Of a stretch of 64,000 bases of DNA, positions 1-7,952 are shown piece by piece (the first letter of the stretch is position 1; the number at the start of each line of letters is the position of its first letter). A model generated the notes under the pieces. That model did no database searches. It saw only the letters and a program-made list of their open reading frames with translations, and was not told the DNA's origin. The stretch is taken from positions 62,001-126,000 of the forward strand of contig NZ_CAJZAR010000079.1 of NCBI RefSeq assembly GCF_914484835.1. The letters are read 5' to 3'. Source of the stretch: Paraburkholderia tropica (GTDB lineage Bacteria; Pseudomonadota; Gammaproteobacteria; Burkholderiales; Burkholderiaceae). The translations under genes and the position numbers were made by a program.

Positions 1-762
1 CGTATGGCGCCGGAAGTAACGCGAGAACGCGCTCACGCTCTGCCCCGACAGTTCCGCCAACTCCGTCTCGCGCAACTCCTGCGAAAGATTCTTGCCGATG
101 AAGGCCAGCACATGATTGATGCGCGTGCCCGCATAGCGCGTCGGGTCGGCGCGATAAGCGGCGCTCGCGAGCTTCGCGGGTTCTGCGCCTTGCGCGAGCA
201 GTTCGAACAATTCGATGAACAGCACGATGCGCCGCAGCCCTTGCGCGCCCAGCATCTCGCGCATGATCGGCTCGGCGGCCGCGCCCGTTTCGGGCGTGAA
301 CAGCAGGCCCCAGCGCGAGGCGTCGAGCAGCGGCTCCACGCGGCGGAACTCGGGAAAAGCGTCGATCGTGCGCGCGATGAAGTCCGCATCGAATTGCAGG
401 ACGAGGCAACGTTCGTCGACACGCTCGCCGCCCGCCACGCTGCTCACCCAGTTATGCGGCAGGTTCGCACCCATCATCACGAGATTGCCGGGCTCGAAAT
501 TGCCGATGTAATCGCCGACGAAGTACTTGCCCGTGGTCGACGTGATCAGGTGGATTTCGTACTCGGGATGAAAATGCCAGCGCACCGTCCGGTACGGATA
601 GCCGTGCGACCAGACCTTGAACGACTCGTCGCGCGGCACGGCCACCAGTTCGAGATCCGGCTGATCCATGCGCGTGGGACGGCCATCCGTGGGGCGGCCG
701 TCCGCTGCGCGCGCATCCTTGTGCGCCTTGATCGGGTGACTCGCTTGCATCTGCGCTTGCAT
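1..762 (-). CDS. AraC-family transcriptional regulator (3' end missing)
   Basis: The first 254 codons of a regulator that runs off the left edge of the window. The start at 762 is preceded by a strong GGAGGAAGA ribosome site (766-774). Residues about 30-130 form a cupin-type sensor domain (WHFHPEYEIHLI, then FEPGNLVMMGANLPHNW). The last visible residues (ELSGQSVSAFSRYFRRHT) are the first helix-turn-helix of an AraC DNA-binding domain, so most of that domain lies outside the window. Such proteins usually sense a small carbon compound and activate a neighbouring catabolic or uptake operon, but the target is not visible here. The gene is the last on its strand, behind a terminator at 1035-1076. 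Confidence 0.85.
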   Translation of the reverse strand, partial: MQAQMQASHPIKAHKDARAADGRPTDGRPTRMDQPDLELVAVPRDESFKVWSHGYPYRTVRWHFHPEYEIHLITSTTGKYFVGDYIGNFEPGNLVMMGANLPHNWVSSVAGGERVDERCLVLQFDADFIARTIDAFPEFRRVEPLLDASRWGLLFTPETGAAAEPIMREMLGAQGLRRIVLFIELFELLAQGAEPAKLASAAYRADPTRYAGTRINHVLAFIGKNLSQELRETELAELSGQSVSAFSRYFRRHT

Positions 763-836
763 GTGTCTTCCTCCTGCGCCCTTTCTTGATTTTTTCTTGC
801 GGCTCGCAGTCCGCGCGAGGGCGGCTGCCATGAGTG

Positions 837-899
837 AAAAAGTAACCGTATCGGCGGCGTCTCACCACTGAAAATAAGACCGCCGATTGATACTTTTTT
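837..899. repeat. Imperfect inverted repeat upstream of the AraC gene
   Basis: Arms 837-857 (AAAA.AGTAACCGTATCGGCGG) and 880-899 (CCGCCGATTGATACTTTTTT) are about 20-base imperfect complements around a 22-base spacer. It lies 75 bases upstream of the AraC start. It could be an operator for that regulator or a hairpin that ends in a T-run on either strand. Nothing else is seen in 763-1034. Confidence 0.55.
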
Positions 900-1034
900 G
901 CATTCGGGTAAGTCCGTATCGTCGGCAAAGTCAACTTTTGTGCAGGGCAACACCCTGTGCGGCGGGGCACGCAGGCCGATCGGATCGACCGCGAATAATC
1001 CGGGGCGGTGAGATCGCCGCGCAAAAACGCAGTA

Positions 1035-1076
1035 CAAAAAAAACGGCGCCTGCCCGCGTGTGCGAGCAAGGCGCCG
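1035..1076 (-). terminator. Rho-independent terminator of the His-rich peptide gene
   Basis: Read on the minus strand: a CGGCGCC stem (1070-1076 with 1044-1050), extended by TGC/GCA and CGC/GCG pairs around a four-base loop, then eight T residues. It sits about 75 bases after the stop of the 62-residue protein and separates it from the AraC gene. Confidence 0.85.
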
Positions 1077-1150
1077 ATCCGGCGTCGGGCGCGTGCGCCC
1101 TGCGATTCGATGGGCGCGCGAGCTATGCGCGCCATTCGGTCAATCGCCGA

Positions 1151-1339
1151 TCAATACCCGTAATGCGGGTGATGATCACGCGGATGATGATGCCAACGCA
1201 CCGGATGGCAACGGCGCTCAGGATGGCCATGAATCCACACGCGGTGGCATTCCATGCGCGGATGGGCGCTGGCAGCTTGAGGAATGGCGATCGCCGACGT
1301 GGCGACCAGGGCGGCGGCAAACAGGACACGCTTGAGCAT
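1151..1339 (-). CDS. Small His-rich exported protein
   Basis: 62 residues. The start at 1339 has a GGAGAT ribosome site about 10 bases upstream. Residues 1-26 are a typical Sec signal peptide ending ASA; the mature part is only about 36 residues and holds 11 His and 2 Cys, ending in RDHHPHYGY. Composition suggests a periplasmic metal-binding peptide (Ni, Cu or Zn), but I recognise no named family and the function is inference. It has its own terminator and probably its own promoter in 1340-1650. Confidence 0.7.
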   Translation of the reverse strand: MLKRVLFAAALVATSAIAIPQAASAHPRMECHRVWIHGHPERRCHPVRWHHHPRDHHPHYGY

Positions 1340-1650
1340 GGGGACTACGATCTCCGGTTGATGAATGGGGCCCGGATGGTGCCACAAAGCCCGCGAGCGC
1401 GCAGTCGCGTCCGCAAGCCGATCGCAAGCAAGACCACGAGCGTCACCTCGAGCGTGACCACAAACGCGCCTCGCCAGTACCGATTTCCCCGTTGTGCCAG
1501 TGCTTGTGTCGGATGGTGCGCTAGAAAACAAATGGGTCTCGACTTCGCGCGCGCCGCGTCTACACTGATTTCGTGGATGATGCGTCGCGCCCTCGAACGC
1601 CGGGCCGCACTGTCCACCCGCCAGCATGACGACCATCGGGGAGGTGTCTT
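1340..1650. other. Divergent promoter region
   Basis: Intergenic region between the minus-strand His-rich peptide and the plus-strand HtrA gene. A possible promoter for the protease is TCGACT (1539-1544), a 16-base gap, then TACACT (1561-1566). No convincing gene or strong operator is visible. Confidence 0.4.
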
Positions 1651-3669
1651 GTGCTACGCCTGTTTCCTTTGAGTGCCGCGCGCTCCGCCGCCGCGGCCGC
1701 GCTGGCGTGTGCCGGCGTCTGTTGCGGCGGCGCTCATGCGGCTACGCCATCGGCGTCGTCCGCGACGGTGCAGTCCGCATCGTCATCCTCGACCTCGTCG
1801 GCGTCCGCGAAAAAATCCGCGAGCAAGGCCGTTGCGAAGGCCAACGCCGCGCAGGCCCAGGCGCTCGCGCCGGCGGCCGGCCTCAACGACGGTTCAGCCG
1901 CCGCATCGGGCAGCGCATCGGACTTCGCCACCTTCGTCGACCGCTATGGTCCCGCCGTCGTGCACGTGAGCGCGCGCGCCGCCGACGACCAGACCGCGCC
2001 GCCCGAGCAGGAAGCCATCGACAGCGACGATCCGTTCTCCGCATTCTTCCGGCGCAACCAGCGCACGCGCGCCAGCACGGCGTCCGCCCAGATGAGCCAG
2101 ACGGGCCAGACGAGCCCGGCGGGCGCGCCGCGCGTGATGACGGGCGCGGGCTCCGGCTTCATCGTCAGCCCGGACGGCCTGATTCTCACGACCGCGCACG
2201 TCGTCGACAATGCCGGCGACGTCGTCGTGCATCTCACCGACCACCGCGCATTCAAGGCCGAAGTCGTGGCCGTCGACACGCAGAGCGACGTCGCCATCCT
2301 GCAGATCGACGCGCAGGATCTGCCGTTCGTGAAGCTCGGCGACTCGTCGAAGGTGCGCGTCGGCGAACCCGTGCTGACGATCGGCTCGCCCGACAGCTTC
2401 CAGAACACGGTGACGACCGGCATCGTCAGCGCGACCTCGCGCACGCTCGCGGACGGCCGCTCGTTCCCGTTCTTCCAGACCGAAGTGCCCGTGAATCCCG
2501 ACAATTCGGGCGGCCCGCTGTTCAATCGCGCGGGCGAGGTGATCGGCATCGCCGTGCAGGTGTACGGCGACGGCGAGCGCTACTCGAGCCTGACCTTCGC
2601 GATTCCGATCGAGGCGGCCAACTCGTTCCGCGCGCAACTGGCGCAGGCCGGGCGCGGGACCAAGGGCGCGGCGAACGCGAAGGACGGCGACGCGGCGGAT
2701 GCGGTCGATGCCGTGGATGACGCGGCGCCGGCCAAGCCGCGCACGTCGTCGACGTTCGGCATGCACGTCGAGGACGTGAGCCCCGGACTCGCGGCGGCGC
2801 TCGGGCTGACGCGCGCGGGCGGCGCGCTCGTGGACAGCGTCGCGCCGGGCTCGGCGGCAGCGGCGGCGGGCCTGAGGGCGGGCGATGTGATCGTGAAGGT
2901 CGGCAATGCGGCGGTCCCGCAGTCGTCGGCGCTGGCCGGGCAACTGGCCGCGCTGCCGCCCGCCACACCGACGTCGATCAGGCTGATCCGGGGCCGCCAC
3001 GCGATGACGGCGAGCTTCGCGAACGCGGCCGCCGACGCCAACAGCGACGACGCCGACGACACCGATACGGACAGCGATGCAGGCGCGGCGGCCAATATGG
3101 GCGCAAGCGCAGGCAAAAACGCGGGCGCGGCAGCGGGCACTGCCGTGGGTACCGCAGCGGGCACGGCAGCAGGCGCGGCGGCGACCCTGGCAGGCGGCGC
3201 GGCGCTCACGGACAGCGTGGCCGCGAATCCCGTCAGGAAGGCCGGTGCGGATAACGTCGCGAGCGCGGGACCGGGCGCCAGCATCGTGCCCGTGGCGATG
3301 CCGGTCACGCACGCGGCGCCTATCGGCGAGACCGGCGGTGCAGCGCGCAGCGCGAATGGGAATGGCAGCGGCACGGGCGCGAAAAGCGGCGGACGCGCCG
3401 TCGCCGACCGCCTGGGATTGACCACGCACGCGTTGAGCGAAGCCGAAAAGCGTTCGAGCGACCTGCCGCTCGGCCTGATGGTCGACGCCGCGAGCGGCCC
3501 GGCCGCGCACGCGGGCATCCAGGCGGGCGACATCGTGCTGTCGCTCGACGACACGCTCGTCGAGACCCAGCAGCAAGCCGCCACGCTCGAAGCCGTGGCG
3601 GGCAAGAGCGTCGCGGTGCTGATTCAGCGCGACAGCGCGCGCAGCTTCGTGACGGTGAAGCTGCGCTGA
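1651..3669 (+). CDS. HtrA/DegP-type periplasmic serine endoprotease with two PDZ domains
   Basis: 672 residues, GTG start behind GGGGAGGTG (1638-1646). Order: signal peptide (1-30), Ser/Ala-rich stretch, trypsin-like domain (about 90-345), PDZ1 (about 369-455), a long Ala/Gly-rich linker (about 456-584), PDZ2 (about 585-672). His183 (TTAHVVD) and Asp213 (QSDVAI) fit the catalytic triad. The nucleophile motif reads VNPDNSGGPL: Ser286 is present but the residue two before it, usually Gly in HtrA (GNSGG) and part of the oxyanion hole, is Asp284. Family role is envelope protein quality control. It is much longer than usual DegP (about 475 residues) because of the two low-complexity stretches. Activity is uncertain given Asp284. 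It stands alone on its strand. Confidence 0.9.
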   Translation: MLRLFPLSAARSAAAAALACAGVCCGGAHAATPSASSATVQSASSSSTSSASAKKSASKAVAKANAAQAQALAPAAGLNDGSAAASGSASDFATFVDRYGPAVVHVSARAADDQTAPPEQEAIDSDDPFSAFFRRNQRTRASTASAQMSQTGQTSPAGAPRVMTGAGSGFIVSPDGLILTTAHVVDNAGDVVVHLTDHRAFKAEVVAVDTQSDVAILQIDAQDLPFVKLGDSSKVRVGEPVLTIGSPDSFQNTVTTGIVSATSRTLADGRSFPFFQTEVPVNPDNSGGPLFNRAGEVIGIAVQVYGDGERYSSLTFAIPIEAANSFRAQLAQAGRGTKGAANAKDGDAADAVDAVDDAAPAKPRTSSTFGMHVEDVSPGLAAALGLTRAGGALVDSVAPGSAAAAAGLRAGDVIVKVGNAAVPQSSALAGQLAALPPATPTSIRLIRGRHAMTASFANAAADANSDDADDTDTDSDAGAAANMGASAGKNAGAAAGTAVGTAAGTAAGAAATLAGGAALTDSVAANPVRKAGADNVASAGPGASIVPVAMPVTHAAPIGETGGAARSANGNGSGTGAKSGGRAVADRLGLTTHALSEAEKRSSDLPLGLMVDAASGPAAHAGIQAGDIVLSLDDTLVETQQQAATLEAVAGKSVAVLIQRDSARSFVTVKLR

Positions 3670-3719
3670 GGTTGCGTCTGAAGTTGCGGCTCCAGTTGCG
3701 CGGAAATCCGGCGGCACGC

Positions 3720-4286
3720 TCAGGACGCAAGCGTGCCGCCGATGCCACCCGATCCTCGCGATCCAACCGATCCACCCAATCCACTAAACGCGCCGACGCC
3801 GCCACGCGTGTCGCGCAGCGACAGCCCCGCCGCCGCCATCAACAGCCGCCCCTCGGCGAGCGCCACGACCGCTTCGCAGCGCCGCCCCTCGTCGGCGAGC
3901 CACTGGACGAGACGCGTATCGCGCGCCGCGTCGGCCGTGCCCGCGCCGCCCGCGACGAACAGCGTGTGAAACGCGCCCGCATTGCGCGTTCGCTCGACGC
4001 TCTCGGTCAGGATCACCACCGACGACGCGCTCTCGACCGGCCCGCCCGTCACCGATAGCGACACGAGTTCGAAACCCGCCGCCTCGTCGTCGCCGGATTG
4101 AAGCTGTGCGAGCGCGGTGGCCGCATCGTAGATCTCGATGATCGCCGCCACGTCCGGCAGCGCAAAGCCCTTGAACAGCACGAAGCCGATGCGCTTCGCC
4201 CTGGCAGGCTGTGGACCGGCGCACCGGTCGACGCACGGATCGGCCATGAAATCCGTTCGAACCGCTTGCTGTGACATGCCTCGCAC
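3720..4286 (-). CDS. Degenerate DJ-1/PfpI-like protein (AraC-amidase sensor domain without HTH)
   Basis: 188 residues. A GTG start at 4286 has a good GGGGAG site seven bases away; ATG at 4277 is the alternative. Residues about 25-160 match the DJ-1/PfpI-like sensor half of GlxA-type AraC regulators (RIGFVLFKGFALPDVAAIIEI; TLFVAGGAGTADAARD). The usual C-terminal AraC DNA-binding domain is missing, and the segment aligning with the nucleophile elbow (family pattern SVCTGAFLLA) reads VVALAEGRLLMA, with no cysteine. The C-terminus is a Gly/Ser tail (SGLGGSVGSRGSGGIGG). It may be a relic or a ligand-binding protein; no enzymatic role can be supported. Confidence 0.65.
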   Translation of the reverse strand: MRGMSQQAVRTDFMADPCVDRCAGPQPARAKRIGFVLFKGFALPDVAAIIEIYDAATALAQLQSGDDEAAGFELVSLSVTGGPVESASSVVILTESVERTRNAGAFHTLFVAGGAGTADAARDTRLVQWLADEGRRCEAVVALAEGRLLMAAAGLSLRDTRGGVGAFSGLGGSVGSRGSGGIGGTLAS

Positions 4287-4713
4287 GATCGCTCTCCCCA
4301 ATCGAGTCCGCCGTTGATGATGCGTGTGCCTTCGCAACATCGATGCCAAAGCGCGGCTAAACACGCGGATTCGCGCAGAAATGGCGTTGCAGCGGGCCAA
4401 ATCGCCGATCCAGGCAGGGAAATATCCATTGCGCATCGCGCGTTACGTAACGATTCGGGCCGCGGCGAGCGTGACGAAAGCGCGTTCGTTGCCGTTCGGC
4501 GTCAAACGTTTCCAATCAGAAACGCGTGATGCCGCGCGCTCAATCGAGCCGAAGCAGACGTTTCGCATCGGAAACCCGCGCAGCCGCGCGGGCACGCAGC
4601 CTTTCTCGTCGGGAAAGCCTGCTTGAGGCATGCGCAATTTTCGCGCTGGCCGAATTCTCCCAAACTAGGCATCAACGCGCGGACCGCGCGGCATACCTAT
4701 ACCAGGAGACACG
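4287..4713. repeat. Divergent intergenic region with three palindromic GTTTCC-type repeats
   Basis: 427-base divergent region between the DJ-1-like gene and the MFS gene. It holds three copies of the dispersed palindrome: GTTTCCAATCAGAAAC (4508-4523), GTTTCGCATCGGAAAC (4560-4575) and the looser CTTTCTCGTCGGGAAAG (4601-4617), 41-52 bases apart. No gene is supported within it. Confidence 0.6.
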
Positions 4714-6165
4714 ATGAACAGCCAACCGATGGATCTGGGCGGCCGCGCGGCGCGCGATGCCGACACCGGCCTGCCCGCTGCCGCGCGCGAGCGGGCCGCA
4801 CGCGCCGCGCAAGGCGTCACGCTAGGCGGCTTCATGGACGAGATGCCGGTCGGCGCACTGCATCGCTTCGTGGTGTGGGTCGTCGGCATCGGCCTGTTCT
4901 TCGACATGTACGAGATCTTCCTCGTCAGTTCGATCGGCTCGGCGCTGCAAAACGAATACGGGCTCGACGGACACAGCACGGGCTTCAAGCTGCTGCTGGC
5001 CTCGGCGTTCATCGGCATGTTCTTCGGCTCGCTGTGTCTGGGCAGTCTCGCGGATCGCATCGGCCGACGCCGCGCCTTTCTGCTCACGCTGGTCTGGTAC
5101 AGCGCGTTTTCGCTGCTCGCCGCGTTCTCGGTCAACGCGGGCATGCTGGTGATCTGCCGCTTTCTCACGGGCGTGGGCGTCGGCGCGATCTACCCGGTCG
5201 CCGACAGCTATCTCTCCGAGATCCTGCCGAAAGACCGGCGCGGACGCCTCGCCGCGTGGGCCTACACCACTTCGTATATCGCCGTGCCGCTGGTGGGTTT
5301 TCTCGCCGTGTGGCTCAATCCGCTGCACGTGGGCGGCGTGGCGGGCTGGCGTGTGATTCTGGCGATCGGCAGCCTGGGCGCGGTGTTCGTGCTGGCCATC
5401 AAGCATCGTCTGCCCGAAAGTCCGCGCTGGCTGCTCGCGCAAGGACGCGCCGACGAAGCGCGCGCCACGCTAGGCCGTTTCGCCGATAGCGCGGGCGTCG
5501 CGCTGCCCGCCGCGTTCGTGGAAAGCGGCGAGCGCAAGCATCCGCTCACGCTCGGCGAACGTCTCGCCCTGCTGCGCCGCGCGCCTTATGGCAAGCGTTA
5601 TTTCATGCTGACCGTCTTTCACCTGTTCCAGGCGTTCGGCTATTACGGCTTCGGCACGCTTGCCGGCGTGGTGGTGAAAAGCCGTGGCTTCGACGTCACG
5701 GGCAGCACGCTGTTCGTCGCGCTCTCGTTTCTCGGCTACCCGATCGGTTCACTGCTCTCCGTGCCGCTGCTCAACTGGATCGAGCGGCGCACGCTGGTGA
5801 TTGCCTCGCTGATCTCGGTCGCGCTGTTCGGCCTTGGTTTCGCCTACTCGAACAGCATCGCGCTAATCGTCTGCTTTGGATTCCTGACGACTTGCGCCTC
5901 CAATGTGTTCAGCAACGCGTATCACGTCTATCAGGCGGAAATCTTTCCGGCCAGCGTGCGCTCGACGGCGATTGGCAGCACCTATTCGCTCTCGCGCATC
6001 GTCAGCAGCGCGCTGCCGTTCATCCTGCTGCCCGTGCTCAATCAGCATGGTCCGCTGGCGATGTTCGGCGTGATTTCGGCGGCGCTCGCGATTGTCGCCA
6101 TCTCGCTGCGCGCGCTCGGGCCGCTCACGACGCGACGCAGCCAGGATGAAATCAATCCGGTTTAA
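4714..6165 (+). CDS. MFS transporter, sugar/aromatic-acid porter type
   Basis: 483 residues, ATG behind CCAGGAGACACG. A hydrophilic N-terminus of about 45 residues precedes 12 predicted membrane segments. MFS motif A is clear (GSLADRIGRRRAF, between segments 2 and 3) and DSYLSEILPKDRRGR follows segment 4, as in sugar-porter-like proton symporters. The substrate cannot be read from sequence. It is transcribed alone, divergent from the DJ-1-like gene and convergent with the LysR gene at 6268, which could be its regulator. Confidence 0.85.
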   Translation: MNSQPMDLGGRAARDADTGLPAAARERAARAAQGVTLGGFMDEMPVGALHRFVVWVVGIGLFFDMYEIFLVSSIGSALQNEYGLDGHSTGFKLLLASAFIGMFFGSLCLGSLADRIGRRRAFLLTLVWYSAFSLLAAFSVNAGMLVICRFLTGVGVGAIYPVADSYLSEILPKDRRGRLAAWAYTTSYIAVPLVGFLAVWLNPLHVGGVAGWRVILAIGSLGAVFVLAIKHRLPESPRWLLAQGRADEARATLGRFADSAGVALPAAFVESGERKHPLTLGERLALLRRAPYGKRYFMLTVFHLFQAFGYYGFGTLAGVVVKSRGFDVTGSTLFVALSFLGYPIGSLLSVPLLNWIERRTLVIASLISVALFGLGFAYSNSIALIVCFGFLTTCASNVFSNAYHVYQAEIFPASVRSTAIGSTYSLSRIVSSALPFILLPVLNQHGPLAMFGVISAALAIVAISLRALGPLTTRRSQDEINPV

Positions 6166-6267
6166 ACACACGAGTCAAGGCGCGACTTGAATCGCGCCAG
6201 CCGTTCCCGCCGGGCCGCGTGTCGCGCATTGCGCGCACGCGGCCCGCGTCGTTTTCCAGGCCAGCGT

Positions 6268-7176
6268 TCACTCTTCGCCGTTACGCGCCGACATGTAATC
6301 GAACAGGCTCGCGACATCGGAACTGGGCGCCTCGCCCGCCTTCACGCCGACCCACAACGTGCGCGTGGCCCATGCGTCCGCGAGCTTCACTTTCGTTACG
6401 CCGATCTTGCCGCGCGCGTCGCTGACCGAATCGCGCGGCAAGATGCCGATGCCGAGTCCGGCCTCGATCATGCGGCACACGCCATCGAAATTCGACGCCT
6501 GAATCCGCAGCTTGAGCGAGCGCTCGGCGCCGAACGCGGCATCGGTCATGCGCGCGAGCAGCGAACTGCCGTCGCTGAGGCCCACGTAATCTTCGTCGAG
6601 CGTTTCCGCGAAGCGAATGATCTCGCGCTGCGCAAACGGATGCCCCTGCGGCACGAGCAGCACGAGTTCGTCACGCCGATACAGCCGCCGCTCGATCCCC
6701 GGCGCGGGCACGTTGTCCGCGAACACGCCCAGATCGGCCTTGCCCGCGCCCAGCGCCGCGACGATCTCGTGACTCAACCGTTCTTCGAGCGACACCTTGA
6801 TGCGCGGATGCGCGTTGAGAAAACCCGCGAGATCGACGGGCAGAAACTGCACGATCGCCGAGGTATTGGCCCACATGCGCACGTGGCCGCGCACGCCCGC
6901 CGCGTAATCGCCCATCTCGCTCGCCATGCGGTTGACCTGATCGACGACGCGGTTCGCATGATCGAGCAAGGCCACGCCGGCGGGCGTGAGTTCGACGCCT
7001 CGCGCGCGCCGGATGAACAGCGCGCAGTCGGTGACGCTTTCGAGTTCCGCGATGCGCTTGCTCACCGCGGACAGCGTGAGCTGCCCGTTTTCCGCGGCCT
7101 TGGTGAGACTGCCGTGCTCGGCCACGAGCAGAAAGACCCGCAGCGACTGCAGATCGAAATGAAGCGGATTGACCAT
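6268..7176 (-). CDS. LysR-family transcriptional regulator
   Basis: 302 residues from the ATG at 7176 (MVNPLHFDLQSLRVFLLVAE). Winged helix-turn-helix at about 8-65 (GSLTKAAENGQLTLSAVSKRIAELE), then a substrate-binding domain to the end. No good Shine-Dalgarno is visible before this start, but upstream starts would add residues without homology. It lies downstream of, and on the same strand as, the VOC/HMG-lyase/CoA-transferase genes, with a 360-base gap holding palindromic repeats, so it is probably a separate unit. Likely targets are that catabolic set or the convergent MFS gene. Confidence 0.85.
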   Translation of the reverse strand: MVNPLHFDLQSLRVFLLVAEHGSLTKAAENGQLTLSAVSKRIAELESVTDCALFIRRARGVELTPAGVALLDHANRVVDQVNRMASEMGDYAAGVRGHVRMWANTSAIVQFLPVDLAGFLNAHPRIKVSLEERLSHEIVAALGAGKADLGVFADNVPAPGIERRLYRRDELVLLVPQGHPFAQREIIRFAETLDEDYVGLSDGSSLLARMTDAAFGAERSLKLRIQASNFDGVCRMIEAGLGIGILPRDSVSDARGKIGVTKVKLADAWATRTLWVGVKAGEAPSSDVASLFDYMSARNGEE

Positions 7177-7537
7177 AAGGAAAGACTGAAGAAGTGCCGA
7201 TGCAGAAGCGATTGTGCTGCATTGGCGGCGGCGGGGAAAGTGGCGGGTGATGCAGGCGAGGCGCGGGAGCGCTGGAGAACTGGGCCGCGTGTGCCGGACA
7301 AGCAGGCAGGAAGGCGCGGACGCGCCGTTCTGGCGCGCCCGCTCACGGGCACGAAGCCCGCGCAATCGCCGCGACGTCGGCGCCCCCCGACGCCATGGCG
7401 AAGATGGGAAAGCAGGAAAACGGGAAAACTTTTTCTCCGATCGGAAACACGGCGGTTTTCCGATCGGAAACGCCGCACGCAGCGGCAAACGACAGCAGAA
7501 AACGACAGCGGCTCAAATCAGATCACATCAGATCACA
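7177..7537. repeat. Intergenic region with two GATCGGAAA palindromes
   Basis: No gene is supported. It holds the best copy of the dispersed repeat: TTTCCGATCGGAAA (7457-7470), a perfect 14-base palindrome, 24 bases after a second copy TTTCTCCGATCGGAAAC (7432-7448). Several GGGAAA half sites lie just before (7405-7430). The cluster is about 260 bases upstream of the LysR start and directly after the VOC gene. The AT-rich end, near 7515-7545, carries a short GATCACATCA direct repeat. Confidence 0.65.
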
Positions 7538-7921
7538 TCAAATCAGTTCGGAGATCTCGATCAGGTTCAGATCGGGGTCACGCACATAGACCGAGCGGAT
7601 CTTCTGCGTCGCGCCCGTGCGTTCGACCGGCCCTTCCACGATCGGCCATTCGACCTGCTTCAGATGCGCGATCACCGCGTCGAGCGGCACGGCGGCGATA
7701 AAGCACAGATCGAGCGCGCCCGGCACCGGCACATGCGCCTTCGGCTCGAACTCCGCGCCGCGCACGTGCAGATTGATCTTCTGATTGCCGAAGCGAAACG
7801 CGAGACGCCCCGCGCCGAACGTTTCGAGCTGCATCTGCAGCACTTCGGTATAGAAGTGGCGGGTCGCCTCGGGGTCCACGCAGGTCAGCACCAGATGGTC
7901 GAGGTGATCGATCAAAGCCAT
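7538..7921 (-). CDS. VOC-family (glyoxalase/bleomycin-resistance fold) protein
   Basis: 127 residues, ATG at 7921 behind GAAGGAGTG. One vicinal-oxygen-chelate domain with the paired beta-alpha-beta-beta-beta modules: DHLDHLVLTCVDPEATRHFY at the start, INLHVRG in the middle and DPDLNLIEISE at the end, supplying the His and Glu residues typical of the metal site. Thirty-one bases downstream of the HMG-CoA-lyase-like gene, so co-transcribed. It may be a lyase, isomerase or dioxygenase acting in the same pathway; the substrate is unknown. Confidence 0.85.
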   Translation of the reverse strand: MALIDHLDHLVLTCVDPEATRHFYTEVLQMQLETFGAGRLAFRFGNQKINLHVRGAEFEPKAHVPVPGALDLCFIAAVPLDAVIAHLKQVEWPIVEGPVERTGATQKIRSVYVRDPDLNLIEISELI

Positions 7922-7952
7922 GTTTCACTCCTTCGAATAATTTCAGTGGCGT

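Noticed and set aside
4508..4617. Repeat clusters as a CRISPR array
   Set aside because: Only two or three degenerate palindromic copies, unequal spacing and no cas genes.
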